Shown in pieces: positions 1 to 9,776 of a stretch of DNA of 64,000 nucleotides. The notes beneath the pieces are model-generated. The model was not told the origin of the DNA, searched no databases, and was given only the letters and a program-made list of their open reading frames with translations. A program made the translations under genes and the position numbers. The DNA comes from Acaricomes phytoseiuli DSM 14247 (GTDB taxonomy: Bacteria > Actinomycetota > Actinomycetes > Actinomycetales > Micrococcaceae). The stretch is from NCBI RefSeq assembly GCF_000376245.1, contig NZ_AQXM01000056.1, positions 27,677 to 91,676 on the forward strand. The letters are read 5' to 3'. Position 1 is the stretch's first letter; the number at the start of each line of letters is the position of its first letter.

Positions 1-610
1 AAGGCTCCCCGTCGACCGCCACCACGATGTCCTGGTACCGGCCGTCCTCGGCCTGCGTGCTTTTAAGGATCTCCAGGTTAGAGACCTTCATGCCGTGCTC
101 GGCCACTGCGGCGACGATCTGCCGGAACAGGCCATCGCCCTCCCGGTAACGGTTCCGCAGATCATGCCGGATGTACCTGGAGCGCGGCATCCTGCGGGCC
201 AGCGGCGGAATCCCCAGGGTCACCAGAAGGTACGCCACCGTCACCGCGGCGGCCACGATGTACATGCCGGCACCGGCTGCCGTGCCGACCGCCGCGACCA
301 GCCAGATACTCGCCGCCGTGGTCAGCCCGCGCACCGCATTGCGCTGAATGAGGATCAGGCCGGCACCCAGGAAGCCGACCCCGGTGATGATCTGCGCTGC
401 CATCCGGGAGCCATCGAAGCTGAATCCGGGCAGGCTCGCGAGATCGAAGAAACCGTATTTGGAGATCACCATGAACAGCGCCGCACCCAGCCCGACCAGG
501 ATATGCGTGCGGATGCCGGCATTCTTCTGATGGTATTCGCGTTCCACGCCAATGATCAGCGATAACACCATCGCCAAAGCCAGATTGAGCAGATAAACCC
601 ACTCGTTCAT
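1..610 (-). CDS. MgtC/SapB family membrane protein (C-terminus cut by window edge)
   Basis: About 203 residues are visible, starting MNEWVYLLNLALAMVLSLII. The motif GVEREYHQKNAGIRTHILVG and a run of hydrophobic helices (roughly residues 5-20, 35-55, 70-90, 95-130) match the MgtC/SapB membrane domain. The following soluble part (from about residue 140) looks like the start of the ACT-like C-terminal domain found in longer members, but the window ends before its stop. Family members are inner-membrane proteins linked to magnesium limitation and acid or intracellular survival; the molecular role is debated. The ATG at 608-610 is preceded by GAGGAGTCTT, a fair ribosome site. The gene is transcribed leftward, so its promoter should lie in 611-775. 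Confidence 0.8.
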   Translation of the reverse strand, partial: MNEWVYLLNLALAMVLSLIIGVEREYHQKNAGIRTHILVGLGAALFMVISKYGFFDLASLPGFSFDGSRMAAQIITGVGFLGAGLILIQRNAVRGLTTAASIWLVAAVGTAAGAGMYIVAAAVTVAYLLVTLGIPPLARRMPRSRYIRHDLRNRYREGDGLFRQIVAAVAEHGMKVSNLEILKSTQAEDGRYQDIVVAVDGEP

Positions 611-775
611 AAGACTCCTCGTTCCTGATACGTCATATCCAATACTTCTGATACTCCGCATCCTGCCCGGGATGTCTGAAAATGTCAGCGATGCCTGATT
701 TGTTCCGCCCTCAGGAGAATTCCGCCCCCTAGAGCCCAGCCATCATCGATGCTGCGCAGCATGCTGATCCAACGC

Positions 776-1822
776 TCAGCTCCTCTGCTGTTCCGTATCG
801 GCTTTGCCTATCGTTCCCCAACCGGCGGCGATCAGATAGACCTGGGAGAGCAGGTAGAACCAGACGAAAAGGCCCAGGATCACCGAGAACGGGGCAAGCA
901 GAGGGTTCTGGCCGCCGACATTCGCCAGGAGGATCCCGGAGAGCGAGCGCAGCACCGTAGAGCCCACGGCTGCGATAAGCGCTGTCTGCCAGGCGACCGC
1001 CCGCGGCATCGAGACATCCGCAGCCACGCGGAACAAGGCGAAGGCCACGATCAAATCCAGCAGCAAGGTCACCAGCAGCGAGAGCACGAAGCCGAGGATC
1101 GCGAAGCTGCGGGATTCCAGGCCGATCTGGGTCAGCAGCCAGTCCAGCACTGTGGAGGCTCCCAGCCCGATCACCGACGTGAGGATCAAGGCCACGCCCA
1201 GGCCGAGCAGCAGGCCCAGGTCCTTGACGATCCGTAGCACCGGGTTGCCCTGCAAAGTCTCCAAGCCGAAGACCGCCCGAATCCCCGCGCGCAGGCCGTT
1301 GATCCAGCCCAGAGAGGTGAAGAGCAGAGCCACCACGGAGATGATCAGAGCCAGGGAGAGCCCCGTGCTCATATTGAACAGATCCTCCGGTTCGGCGAGG
1401 CCTGGCTGGCTGTCCGTAGCGATCAACCCGGGAGTGGACTGGGCCACAGCATTGACCACGGATCGTTGCAGCTGCTCGTTACCGGAGGCGATCAAGCCGA
1501 AGATCGAGAACCCGGCGACCAGCATCGCGGCCACCGAGAAGAACATATTGTAGGCCGAACCCGCAGCGAGCAACGGCCCATGGCGCAGCGAGTACGTCTG
1601 GAAAGCGCGCATCGGTCGGAAGGTGTTGAGCCGCGTGGTCAGCAGGCCCAGCCTGGCACCTAGAGTGCCGAAGAATCCCGGGCTTTCCCGCGTCGCCTTG
1701 CCGAAGGCAACTTGAGCTGCCAGTACTCGGCGTTCGGTTTCCGCACGATCCCAGGGGGCCGGCTGCTGCGATCCGACGTCCTCGCTGTAAAGCCGCGACT
1801 TCTTGACCTTAGCCGTTACCAA
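776..1822 (-). CDS. YihY/virulence factor BrkB family membrane protein
   Basis: 348 residues. After a polar N-terminus of about 90 residues come roughly six membrane segments with the family hallmark near residues 80-100 (RHGPLLAAGSAYNMFFSVAA) and a final helix near FVWFYLLSQVYLIAAGWGT. YihY/BrkB proteins are polytopic inner-membrane proteins of unknown activity; the old RNase BN label is no longer accepted. The start is probably the TTG at 1820-1822, preceded by AGAGGTGGGCT. It overlaps the stop of the upstream RNA ligase-like gene by 14 bases, so the two are likely cotranscribed and translationally coupled. Confidence 0.85.
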   Translation of the reverse strand: MVTAKVKKSRLYSEDVGSQQPAPWDRAETERRVLAAQVAFGKATRESPGFFGTLGARLGLLTTRLNTFRPMRAFQTYSLRHGPLLAAGSAYNMFFSVAAMLVAGFSIFGLIASGNEQLQRSVVNAVAQSTPGLIATDSQPGLAEPEDLFNMSTGLSLALIISVVALLFTSLGWINGLRAGIRAVFGLETLQGNPVLRIVKDLGLLLGLGVALILTSVIGLGASTVLDWLLTQIGLESRSFAILGFVLSLLVTLLLDLIVAFALFRVAADVSMPRAVAWQTALIAAVGSTVLRSLSGILLANVGGQNPLLAPFSVILGLFVWFYLLSQVYLIAAGWGTIGKADTEQQRS

Positions 1823-2324
1823 AGCCCACCTCTTCCCTCAACGTCCACACCCCATCATTACTGTGCTCGTACAACCCCATGCTATCGACGGGGAAGCTGG
1901 CCTCATAAGCATCCAGCATGGTCAGAGCCTCGTCCATGCCTGCTTCGGAGATGTCATGGGCCACTGTGACATGCGGATGGAAAGGGAAAGGCAACTCCCG
2001 TGCCAGCGGGCCGCACTGCAGTCTTTCGTGCAGGGCCGTGCAGTGCTCGAAGCCCTCGGCCACCTTCAGGAAGACCACGGGCGAAACCGGGCGGAAAGCC
2101 CCGGTACTGCGCAGAGTGACCCGGAACTCCTCTTGCTCGGAGGCCACATCCCGCACATGGTCGGTGACCGAGGCCCAGTCCGTGATCGGCGTCGTGGTCA
2201 CCAAGGTGATATGCGCCGGGACGATCTCTGCGAGCGGATCGCCGAAGGAAGCCCGCCAGATCTTGAGCTCGGTGGCGAAGGGCTCCGGTATCGCCAGCAC
2301 TACCCCGGCGAGGCTAGCCAGCAC
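1809..2324 (-). CDS. 2'-5' RNA ligase family protein (2H phosphoesterase)
   Basis: 171 residues from the GTG at 2322-2324. Two HxTx motifs define the 2H phosphoesterase fold: HITL early (PAHITLVTTT) and HVTV later (HPHVTVAHDI), spaced as in ThpR/LigT-like enzymes, which hydrolyse or form 2'-5' or cyclic phosphate bonds in RNA-type substrates. The frame stays open to 2435, but that part lies inside trpS. I chose the GTG one base after the trpS stop because homologous sequence begins at about LAGVVLAIPEP. Substrate unknown. It sits between trpS and the BrkB gene with almost no spacing. Confidence 0.8.
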   Translation of the reverse strand: MLASLAGVVLAIPEPFATELKIWRASFGDPLAEIVPAHITLVTTTPITDWASVTDHVRDVASEQEEFRVTLRSTGAFRPVSPVVFLKVAEGFEHCTALHERLQCGPLARELPFPFHPHVTVAHDISEAGMDEALTMLDAYEASFPVDSMGLYEHSNDGVWTLREEVGFGNG

Positions 2325-2325
2325 G

Positions 2326-3399
<1,074 letters not shown>

Positions 3400-3464
3400 T
3401 CAGGGTTCGCTTCCGGTGCCCTGTGTTTTAGCTGATGTGTTTCAGCTACGGTCCAGCGGGAAAA

Positions 3465-4370
3465 CTAGCGGATGGTGTAGTCGACGAGGAGCGGGGCGTG
3501 ATCAGACCAGCGCTCAGCATAGCTCGGCGCTCGATCCACCACGGCATTCCCCGCCCGGGCGAAGAGCTCCGGGGTGGCCATGTGGTAGTCGATCCGCCAA
3601 CCGGTGTCGTTGTCAAAGGCCTGGCCGCGCTGCGACCACCAGGTGTAAGGGCCGTTCACGGGGCCCGCGAGCTCGCGCTGGACGTCCTTCCAGCCCAGGC
3701 CGCCAGGGGTATCCCCACCACCGAAGAACTTATCGAAGTAGGCGCGCTCCTCCGGAAGGAAGCCCGCGTTCTTGACGTTGCCCTTCCAGTTCTTAATATC
3801 GAGCTCGGTATGCCCCACGTTCAGATCCCCGACGATCAAGGCGTAGTCGCTCTGCTCGGCCAGCTCGGCCATCCGCTCCAGCATCGTGTCCAGGAAGCGG
3901 TACTTGTCTTCCTGACGCTGCGTACCGACTTCACCGGAGTGCACATAAGCGCTGATCACCGTCAGCTTCTTGGCGTTCTCACCGATCGTGTAATCGGCTT
4001 CGACCCAGCGCCCCGCCGTGGCAAAATACTCTTCACCGATCCCGATCCGGGTGGCATCAGGGGCGAGCGAATCCTTGCGGGAGGCGATGAGCACCCCGGC
4101 CCGGCCCTTGGCCTCAGCCTCGGCATGGACGATATGCCAGTCATCTGCGAGGAATCCGTCCACCACCTCATCGGGGGCTCGGACTTCCTGCAGGCAGAGG
4201 ATGTCGACCTGCCGAGGGGCCAGCCATTCAGCCATGCCTTTGCGATATGAAGCACGGATGCCATTGACGTTGACCGAGGCCACCCGGAGGGCCTCAGCCT
4301 GTTTGGCATTCGCGTCTGAAACGTCTGATGTGGCTTCTGGGGTCTGCGCGGCGCTGCTCACTTGATCCAC
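3465..4370 (-). CDS. xth: Exodeoxyribonuclease III
   Basis: 301 residues of the ExoIII/AP endonuclease (EEP) family, which cleaves abasic sites and trims 3' ends in base excision repair. The catalytic set is visible: N36 in VNVNGIRA, E62 in LQEVRA, D182 and N184 in GDLNVGHTELD, and D290/H291 in RWSDHAPLL, with D261 in WRIDY. The first 27 residues are a polar extension upstream of the conserved LRVASVNVNG start, so the true start could lie slightly downstream. It is leftward, 83 bases before trpS. Confidence 0.95.
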   Translation of the reverse strand: MDQVSSAAQTPEATSDVSDANAKQAEALRVASVNVNGIRASYRKGMAEWLAPRQVDILCLQEVRAPDEVVDGFLADDWHIVHAEAEAKGRAGVLIASRKDSLAPDATRIGIGEEYFATAGRWVEADYTIGENAKKLTVISAYVHSGEVGTQRQEDKYRFLDTMLERMAELAEQSDYALIVGDLNVGHTELDIKNWKGNVKNAGFLPEERAYFDKFFGGGDTPGGLGWKDVQRELAGPVNGPYTWWSQRGQAFDNDTGWRIDYHMATPELFARAGNAVVDRAPSYAERWSDHAPLLVDYTIR

Positions 4371-4454
4371 TGTACCGGGCTGCGCGGCTCTCGGTATTCA
4401 AACAGCCCGCTAATCGTGCCACTACTGAACTCAATGATGAGCCCGGCACCGGCC

Positions 4455-5033
4455 TCAGTCGGGGACAACGACCCCGGAGATCGGCTCGCCGTCTGCGCCG
4501 TTGCCCCCGCTGCGACGCTCCTCCTGCTGGCTGCCGAGCATGTCCCGGGCATTATGCGAGGTGATCTGGATGGTCTCCAGGGCGCGGTCGACCATATCTT
4601 TGGCAGCCGCGTCCAGCCCCGGCTGATCCGCGGCGTCGAGCTGTTCGGCGATGACCCTGGCTTGGACCTGAACGATCTTGAAGCTGTGGTCCAGCTTCAT
4701 ATCGCGCACGCCGTCGCGAGGCTGCTCATCCACCAGTCGGGTGCTGTCGCGCTCCCGCTGAGTCATGTTCTGCTGGGCGAGATCCTGCTGGACCCGGCGC
4801 ATCTGATCGGCACCGAAGCGCGCCGCCCGGGCGACACCTACGTAGACCAGGGTGGCCAGGATCAGCCAGCCCAGCGCGATGGCGGCGATGATCCAGCCGA
4901 GCACCGTATTGTTATTGGCCGCCAGCACCAGGGCTAGCAGGAACACCACGGCAAGGAGCACCGGCCCCGCGGCACCTACCCAGCCGGGACGGCGGTTTTT
5001 ACCAGAAGCCTGCGAAGGATCCAAGGAGAACAT
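4455..5033 (-). CDS. Small membrane protein of unknown function
   Basis: 192 residues. Two adjacent hydrophobic helices (about residues 20-40 and 45-67) are followed by a charged, probably helical cytoplasmic region (DQMRRVQQDLAQQNMTQ onward) and a polar tail. I do not recognise a named domain, although proteins of this shape are common in Micrococcaceae. It is seven bases downstream of the next membrane-protein gene and is probably the last gene of a three-gene operon (5963 to 4455). The ATG at 5031-5033 is preceded by GGGAAG. Confidence 0.7.
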   Translation of the reverse strand: MFSLDPSQASGKNRRPGWVGAAGPVLLAVVFLLALVLAANNNTVLGWIIAAIALGWLILATLVYVGVARAARFGADQMRRVQQDLAQQNMTQRERDSTRLVDEQPRDGVRDMKLDHSFKIVQVQARVIAEQLDAADQPGLDAAAKDMVDRALETIQITSHNARDMLGSQQEERRSGGNGADGEPISGVVVPD

Positions 5034-5040
5034 CTTCCCA

Positions 5041-5700
5041 TTATCCTCGCTCGACGCTCCCGCCGGGCCGTTTTCCCGTCGCTTCCGCGACCGGCGAAAC
5101 CCCGGCCTGCACGGCGGCCTCCGGAGCCTCAGTCTGCAGGGGCTCGGGCTGCGCCCTGGTCATCGGCCCGAAGATCAACCAGAGGCCCGTGATGAACCAG
5201 CCGCGCCCGATAGACCACCAAAGCGTGGTCCGCGCTTGCTCATCCGCGAAGAAAACGATCAGCATCAGATACACAACACTGGCGATCGCCACCGCGATCA
5301 CGACCCGATACCACTCGCGCCAGAGCACCTGCTGCTTCGCCGGCCCATATCGCGGGCGCGGAGGCGGCTTGGGGCCGCCGGCAAAACGGTAGGCGAACCT
5401 GGCATCGGCCCAGCGCACCACGGCCGGGCCGAACGCCACGCTGAACCCTAGGTAGTACCCGGCCAGGATATGCGTCCAGCCGAGTTCAGCGCCCTGAGCC
5501 AGATCCACCGCGACGGCCACTACGAGGACCACATCCAGCAACGGGATCCCGAGGAGCAGGGCGGTGCTGAGCTTCCGCCACCGCAGCAGATAACGGCAGG
5601 CCAGGCCGGCGACCAGCAGCACCCAGAGACCGATCTCACTGGCCAGAATGAAAACAGCCACCGGGTTCTGCTGGAAGAAGCCGGTGACCCCGGAGGTCAT
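5041..5700 (-). CDS. Membrane protein of unknown function
   Basis: 219 residues with about six hydrophobic segments. Four lie in the first 100 residues (VFILASEIGLWVLLVAGLA, LLLGIPLLDVVLVVAVAVD, ILAGYYLGFSVAFGPAVV) and two near 130-175, joined by a proline-rich loop (GGPKPPPRPRYGP) and closed by a polar tail. No family is recognised with confidence. Its ATG overlaps the TGA of the preceding small gene as ATGA (5697-5700), which points to coupled translation of partner membrane proteins. Confidence 0.7.
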   Translation of the reverse strand: MTSGVTGFFQQNPVAVFILASEIGLWVLLVAGLACRYLLRWRKLSTALLLGIPLLDVVLVVAVAVDLAQGAELGWTHILAGYYLGFSVAFGPAVVRWADARFAYRFAGGPKPPPRPRYGPAKQQVLWREWYRVVIAVAIASVVYLMLIVFFADEQARTTLWWSIGRGWFITGLWLIFGPMTRAQPEPLQTEAPEAAVQAGVSPVAEATGKRPGGSVERG

Positions 5701-5963
5701 GATGCCGCCCCACCGGTATTGCTACGCTGCCGCGCCATCGCCAGTGACCCCACGCTGATCACGGTGTCGATGACCCAGACGATCGCCCAGATCCGGGACG
5801 CATTCGAGGACCAGGCTGCACCGTCAACGGTCCTCAGGATGGTGCTCACCTCGGCCTGGCCCGTCAGCACCTGCCACGGCCAGGAATAACCAGCAGAGGC
5901 GAAGACGACCTGCGCCAACAGGAAGATCACCGTGTGAATCAGCCAATGTCTCATACCTGCCAT
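5697..5963 (-). CDS. Small membrane protein, unknown function
   Basis: About 88 residues from the ATG at 5961-5963; an in-frame GTG at 5979-5981 would add six residues. Two hydrophobic stretches are visible (HWLIHTVIFLLAQVVFASAG and RIWAIVWVIDTVISVGSLAM) around a short polar loop. Its stop overlaps the next gene's ATG by four bases. It is divergent from the sensor kinase at 6073, so a shared promoter region lies between them. No function can be assigned from sequence. Confidence 0.55.
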   Translation of the reverse strand: MAGMRHWLIHTVIFLLAQVVFASAGYSWPWQVLTGQAEVSTILRTVDGAAWSSNASRIWAIVWVIDTVISVGSLAMARQRSNTGGAAS

Positions 5964-6072
5964 GTTTCCGCACGATGGCACTGACCCACATCGTCCAGGA
6001 GCCGCATACCGGGCTCATCCTTTAGTCGTAAGCAGCTTGTCCGGAGCTGACTCCGCTCGGGAGAATCAGACC

Positions 6073-7356
6073 ATGGTCAGCGATTTCAGCTTCCGGGCGC
6101 TGCCGCGCGCAGACTACTTCATCGCGATGTTCTACCTGGTACTGGGCGGCGCGCTCCAGTTCACCGGGCTGGGCTGGGCCGGTTCGGACCTGTTCGGCCC
6201 AGCCCAGCCCAGTGAGCTGGAGCAGCTCTGGCCGGCCTGGCTGCTCCTCGGGTGCGCGGGAATCCTGCTGCGCACCGTCAGGACAGGGGCGATGATGGCG
6301 GTGACCGGGTGCGCGGTGATCCTGAGCCTGCTCAGCGGGGCCGGCGTGGTCTCTTTGGTGCTCGTCTTCGAGGTGATCTTCTCCGGTACGCTCTTCGGCT
6401 CAGCTCGGCAGCGCCGGATCGCCCAGATCACCGGCCTCGGGCTGAGTGCGCTGACTCTTATCGCCGCACTGTTCGGTGGAAGTTGGCAGCTGGTCTTCGT
6501 AGTCCTCGTGCAATGCCTTGTGGTCTTCCTGACCCCGATGTGGTGGGCGGAGAACGTCCGCCAGCAAGGTGAGATCGCACGCACCGAACAGCTCCGGGCG
6601 AAGCAGGCGGAACAGCTGCTGGCCCAGGAGCGCCTGCTGGCGCAGCTCAACCTCCAGCTTTCCGTGGCCGCAGAACGCGGCCGAATGGCCAGGGACTTGC
6701 ACGACGTGATCGCCGGTAGGCTCTCCGCTATCGCCTTGCAGACCGCTGCAGCACTGCAGAGCGAGGACCACCGGCTGCACGGGGAAGTCCTAGCTGCAGC
6801 GCGGCAGGCCTCGGTTCAAGCCCTCAACGATATGCGGCAGATGATTGAGGTGCTGCACACCGTGGACGGCGCTTCCGACGGCTCAGATGCGTCATCCGGA
6901 AGCGGCACCGGGAATCTCTCCGGGCCCGGCCTGAATCTTCCAGCAGACCTGCAGGTGCTCGCGGACTCCCTGGGTGCCGGCGGCACCCGGGTGACTTTAG
7001 ATCTGGATCAGAATCAGCCCAGCCCCACTGTGGCATTCAGCGCCGCTGCGGGACAGGCGGTGTACCGAATCTGCCAGGAAGCCCTGGCCAATGCGATCCG
7101 GCATGCTCCGGGAGCACCCGTATCGGTACGACTCGCGACGATCGCGGAGGAGCTGGTCCTGACCGTGACGAACTCTTTTCCGCCTGAGGCACCGGTCCGA
7201 CAACCGGAGAACAGACTCCCAGCGGGTCACGGACTGCGCAATATGCGGGTCCGCGCGGGCGAACTCGGCGGCAGCCTGACCGCGGGGGCTCGTGGGGGTG
7301 AGGGTAATGGTGCTGACAGTACCGTCTGGATCGTGGAAGCGAGGTTGCCGCAGTGA
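6073..7356 (+). CDS. NarL-type sensor histidine kinase
   Basis: 427 residues. About five or six membrane segments fill residues 15-160, then a coiled coil (about 165-200, rich in Gln, Glu, Arg), a HisKA_3 dimerisation box with the phospho-acceptor H210 in RMARDLHDVIAG, and a C-terminal ATPase domain with the N box CQEALANAIRHAPG and the G box GHGLRNMRVRAGELGG. The start is the ATG at 6073, preceded by GGGAG; the frame is open further upstream, but that part has no family-like sequence. It phosphorylates the regulator encoded next. No extracellular sensor domain is visible, so the signal is probably sensed in or at the membrane. Confidence 0.93.
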   Translation: MVSDFSFRALPRADYFIAMFYLVLGGALQFTGLGWAGSDLFGPAQPSELEQLWPAWLLLGCAGILLRTVRTGAMMAVTGCAVILSLLSGAGVVSLVLVFEVIFSGTLFGSARQRRIAQITGLGLSALTLIAALFGGSWQLVFVVLVQCLVVFLTPMWWAENVRQQGEIARTEQLRAKQAEQLLAQERLLAQLNLQLSVAAERGRMARDLHDVIAGRLSAIALQTAAALQSEDHRLHGEVLAAARQASVQALNDMRQMIEVLHTVDGASDGSDASSGSGTGNLSGPGLNLPADLQVLADSLGAGGTRVTLDLDQNQPSPTVAFSAAAGQAVYRICQEALANAIRHAPGAPVSVRLATIAEELVLTVTNSFPPEAPVRQPENRLPAGHGLRNMRVRAGELGGSLTAGARGGEGNGADSTVWIVEARLPQ

Positions 7357-8030
7357 CCGCTCACACCGATGACGTCCCGCAGCCGGCGCTGAAGCCTCCG
7401 GCAGTGCTGATCGCGGATGATCACGCCGCGATCCGCCAGGGGCTGCGGATGATCCTCGACGGTTCCGCCCGGGTGGTCGGCGAGGCTGCCGACGGAGCGA
7501 GCGCCGTGCACATGGCCCGAAGCCTGGAATGCGATGTGGTGCTCATGGACATCCGAATGCCCGGCCTTGACGGTATCGAAGCCACCCGGAGGATCGCCGC
7601 GGAAGGCAGAGCTTCCGTCCTCATCCTGAGCACTTTTGGCCTCGACGACTACGTCCTCTCCGCGCTCCGGGCCGGCGCAGCCGGCTATCTACTCAAATCC
7701 GTTTCCGCCTCGGAGCTCACCGAAGCAGTGCGGCGGGTCGCCGCCGGGCAGACGGTACTGGCACCTGAAGTCACCCGGGCCGTGGTCGATCAGGCTCTCG
7801 AAGCCCGCTCACCCGGCGCAGAGCCGCCCGAAGCCCTGGCCGAGCTGACCCCGCGTGAAGTCGAAGTCCTGCAAGCAGTGGGAGCCGGGTGGAGCAATCA
7901 GCAGATCGCCCGCAAGCTCGGCATCGCCGAGGTCACCGTCAAAAGCCATATCTCGCGGATCTTCAGCAAACTGGGCCTGGCCTCACGCGTGCAGGCCGCG
8001 ATCTTCTGCGCGCAGCATCTCCCCCACTGA
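7353..8030 (+). CDS. NarL/FixJ-family response regulator
   Basis: 225 residues. The receiver domain has the acidic pair in IADDHAAIR (residues 20-28), phospho-acceptor D66 in VLMDIRMPG, and the conserved Lys in YLLKSVSASE. The C-terminal LuxR-type helix-turn-helix starts near residue 161 (LTPREVEVLQAVGAGWSNQQ) and runs through IARKLGIAEVTVKSHISRIF. The start GTG overlaps the kinase stop by four bases, so the pair is cotranscribed. It ends 37 bases from the convergent ABC permease gene, and that exporter is a plausible but unproven target. Confidence 0.95.
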   Translation: MTAHTDDVPQPALKPPAVLIADDHAAIRQGLRMILDGSARVVGEAADGASAVHMARSLECDVVLMDIRMPGLDGIEATRRIAAEGRASVLILSTFGLDDYVLSALRAGAAGYLLKSVSASELTEAVRRVAAGQTVLAPEVTRAVVDQALEARSPGAEPPEALAELTPREVEVLQAVGAGWSNQQIARKLGIAEVTVKSHISRIFSKLGLASRVQAAIFCAQHLPH

Positions 8031-8067
8031 GCCCACCGCCGCCTGAGCCGGCCCGGCCCTGCGTGCC

Positions 8068-8934
8068 TCAGCTGAGGAAGAGCTTGCGCAGCCGGGCAGT
8101 GGTGAGAATAAGGCCCGCGACGATCATCACCAGGTAATACCCGATATGCACCAGCAGACCCCAGCCGATCGCTCCCGCACCGAGTTGCCGCAGCAGTTCC
8201 ACGCCCTGCCATAGCGGCAGCGCTTGAATGATCCACTGCACCGGCTCGGGGTACACCGAAAGCGGGAAGAACGTCCCGGAGAACAAGAAGAGCAGCAAGG
8301 TGATGAAGCTGATCCATTCCAGACCCTGGAAGCTCTTGATGAAACTGGTCAGGGCCATCCCGAAGCTGGCGAAACCGAAGGCGATCAGCGCCGAGGCCGG
8401 GATCATCATCACAGCCCACGGCGAAGTGATCAGGCCCAGCATCGCCATCACCGCGGTGAAGCCGCTGGCATAGATCGTCCCGCGGAGCAGGGCCAGGAAG
8501 ATATCTCCCAACGCCACGTCCAGCGGGCCCAGCGAGGTGTTGAGGATACCCCGGTACAGCTTGGAGATCCGCATTCGGAAGAAGACGTTCCAGGTGGAGT
8601 CGTAGACTGCGCCGTTCATCGCCGACGTAGCCAGCAGCGCGGGTGCGATGAATGCCGCGTAGCTCATCTCCTGGCCGCCCGGCCCGATCACAGTGCCGAC
8701 CAATGCGCCCAACCCCACACCCAGCGAGAGCAGATACAGCACAGGCTCCAGGAAGCCGGCGACCACGATCGCCCATCGAGTGCTCCTGGTCGCCAGTAAG
8801 CCGCGGGCCACGATGGACCTGGCGTTACCGGAATACAGCCCGGCCAGTGGGCCGCGCCGCCGGGCGATCCGTTCGGCGGCGCGGGAGGTGACTTCTTGGC
8901 CCGATGGCTCCGGGGCGAGTTCTAACCGGCTCAT
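8068..8934 (-). CDS. ABC-2 type transporter permease
   Basis: 288 residues from the ATG at 8932-8934. A polar N-terminus (about 45 residues) precedes six predicted helices. The ABC-2 signature region is visible as SFQGLEWISFITLLLFLFSG followed by TFFPLSVYPEP. Similar regions occur in the upstream permease, so the two form a heterodimeric DrrB-like membrane unit. The ATG overlaps the TGA of the upstream permease (ATGA at 8931-8934). With the ATPase gene it should form an exporter of drugs, lipids or other amphiphiles; the substrate is not deducible. Confidence 0.9.
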   Translation of the reverse strand: MSRLELAPEPSGQEVTSRAAERIARRRGPLAGLYSGNARSIVARGLLATRSTRWAIVVAGFLEPVLYLLSLGVGLGALVGTVIGPGGQEMSYAAFIAPALLATSAMNGAVYDSTWNVFFRMRISKLYRGILNTSLGPLDVALGDIFLALLRGTIYASGFTAVMAMLGLITSPWAVMMIPASALIAFGFASFGMALTSFIKSFQGLEWISFITLLLFLFSGTFFPLSVYPEPVQWIIQALPLWQGVELLRQLGAGAIGWGLLVHIGYYLVMIVAGLILTTARLRKLFLS

Positions 8935-9776
8935 GCGGACAGCCTCCGCGTGTACATCCGCTGGGCCAGGGCCCATCCGGCACCTGCCAGCACCACCAGA
9001 TAGGCCAGATGCACGACGATGAGCCAGCCCGGTATCGGGTAACCGAAGCTGAGCCAGCGGCCTAGCTCGGTGGCGTGCCAGAGCGGAGAGATCCAGCCGA
9101 TCCACTGCAGACCCCAGGGCAGCTGGCTGAGCGGGAAGAACGTCCCGGAGAACAGGAACATCGGGGTGATGACGAACCGGCCGATCAGCGCGAACTGGCC
9201 GGCATCTGTTTTCAACGTCGCAGACCAAGCCATCAGCGGAAGGCCGAAGGCCAGGGCCGCCAGAACCGCGGTGAGCACGGAGGACCAGCCCCAAGGGCTC
9301 GGCGCGGCACCGAAGAGCACCACGATCAGGTAGTAGAACACCGTCGGCAGCAGCACCCGCAAGAACGTGGCGATGATATGCCCTTGCGCAATCTGCCCCG
9401 GTACCAGCGGTGAGGCCTGCGGCCCGTAGTAGAGCCTGCGCCATTTGAATCCGCCGAGCACGGGGAACATGAACTCCCCGGCAGCAGACATGATCGCACT
9501 GGAGGCCACGAGGGCAGGGGCGATGAAAGTCTGATAGTTCACCCCGGCGAACTGGTTCTCGGCGCCGCTGTCGATCAGCGTCGCCAACCCCATGCCCATG
9601 GCCAGCAAATAGGCCAGCGGAGATCCGATGGAGTACGCAATGATCGAGCCCAGCCAATTGCGCTGCTGACGGAGCACCTGCTCGGCAAAATACCAGCTAC
9701 CCCGGTGTTCTGCCCGCCGGGCTGATTCTTCCGGATCGATCGGCATAGCCGGCCGGGTTGCCTGCGGCTCAGTCAA
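8931..9776 (-). CDS. ABC-2 type transporter permease
   Basis: 281 residues with about six helices and the ABC-2 core FALIGRFVITPMFLFSGTFF followed by PLSQLP. The start is a TTG at 9774-9776, supported by the strong ribosome site GGAGGAGTC seven bases upstream. It overlaps the stop of the ATPase gene, so ATPase, permease 1 and permease 2 form one translationally coupled operon. This is the middle gene of a DrrA/DrrB-like exporter with two distinct permeases. Confidence 0.9.
   Translation of the reverse strand: MTEPQATRPAMPIDPEESARRAEHRGSWYFAEQVLRQQRNWLGSIIAYSIGSPLAYLLAMGMGLATLIDSGAENQFAGVNYQTFIAPALVASSAIMSAAGEFMFPVLGGFKWRRLYYGPQASPLVPGQIAQGHIIATFLRVLLPTVFYYLIVVLFGAAPSPWGWSSVLTAVLAALAFGLPLMAWSATLKTDAGQFALIGRFVITPMFLFSGTFFPLSQLPWGLQWIGWISPLWHATELGRWLSFGYPIPGWLIVVHLAYLVVLAGAGWALAQRMYTRRLSA

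Noticed and set aside
8068..9657. A single open frame of 529 codons spanning both ABC permease genes
   Set aside because: Only the part after the ATG at 8934 has permease-like sequence. The earlier part is an out-of-frame reading of the upstream permease, which has its own frame, a strong ribosome site and normal membrane helices.
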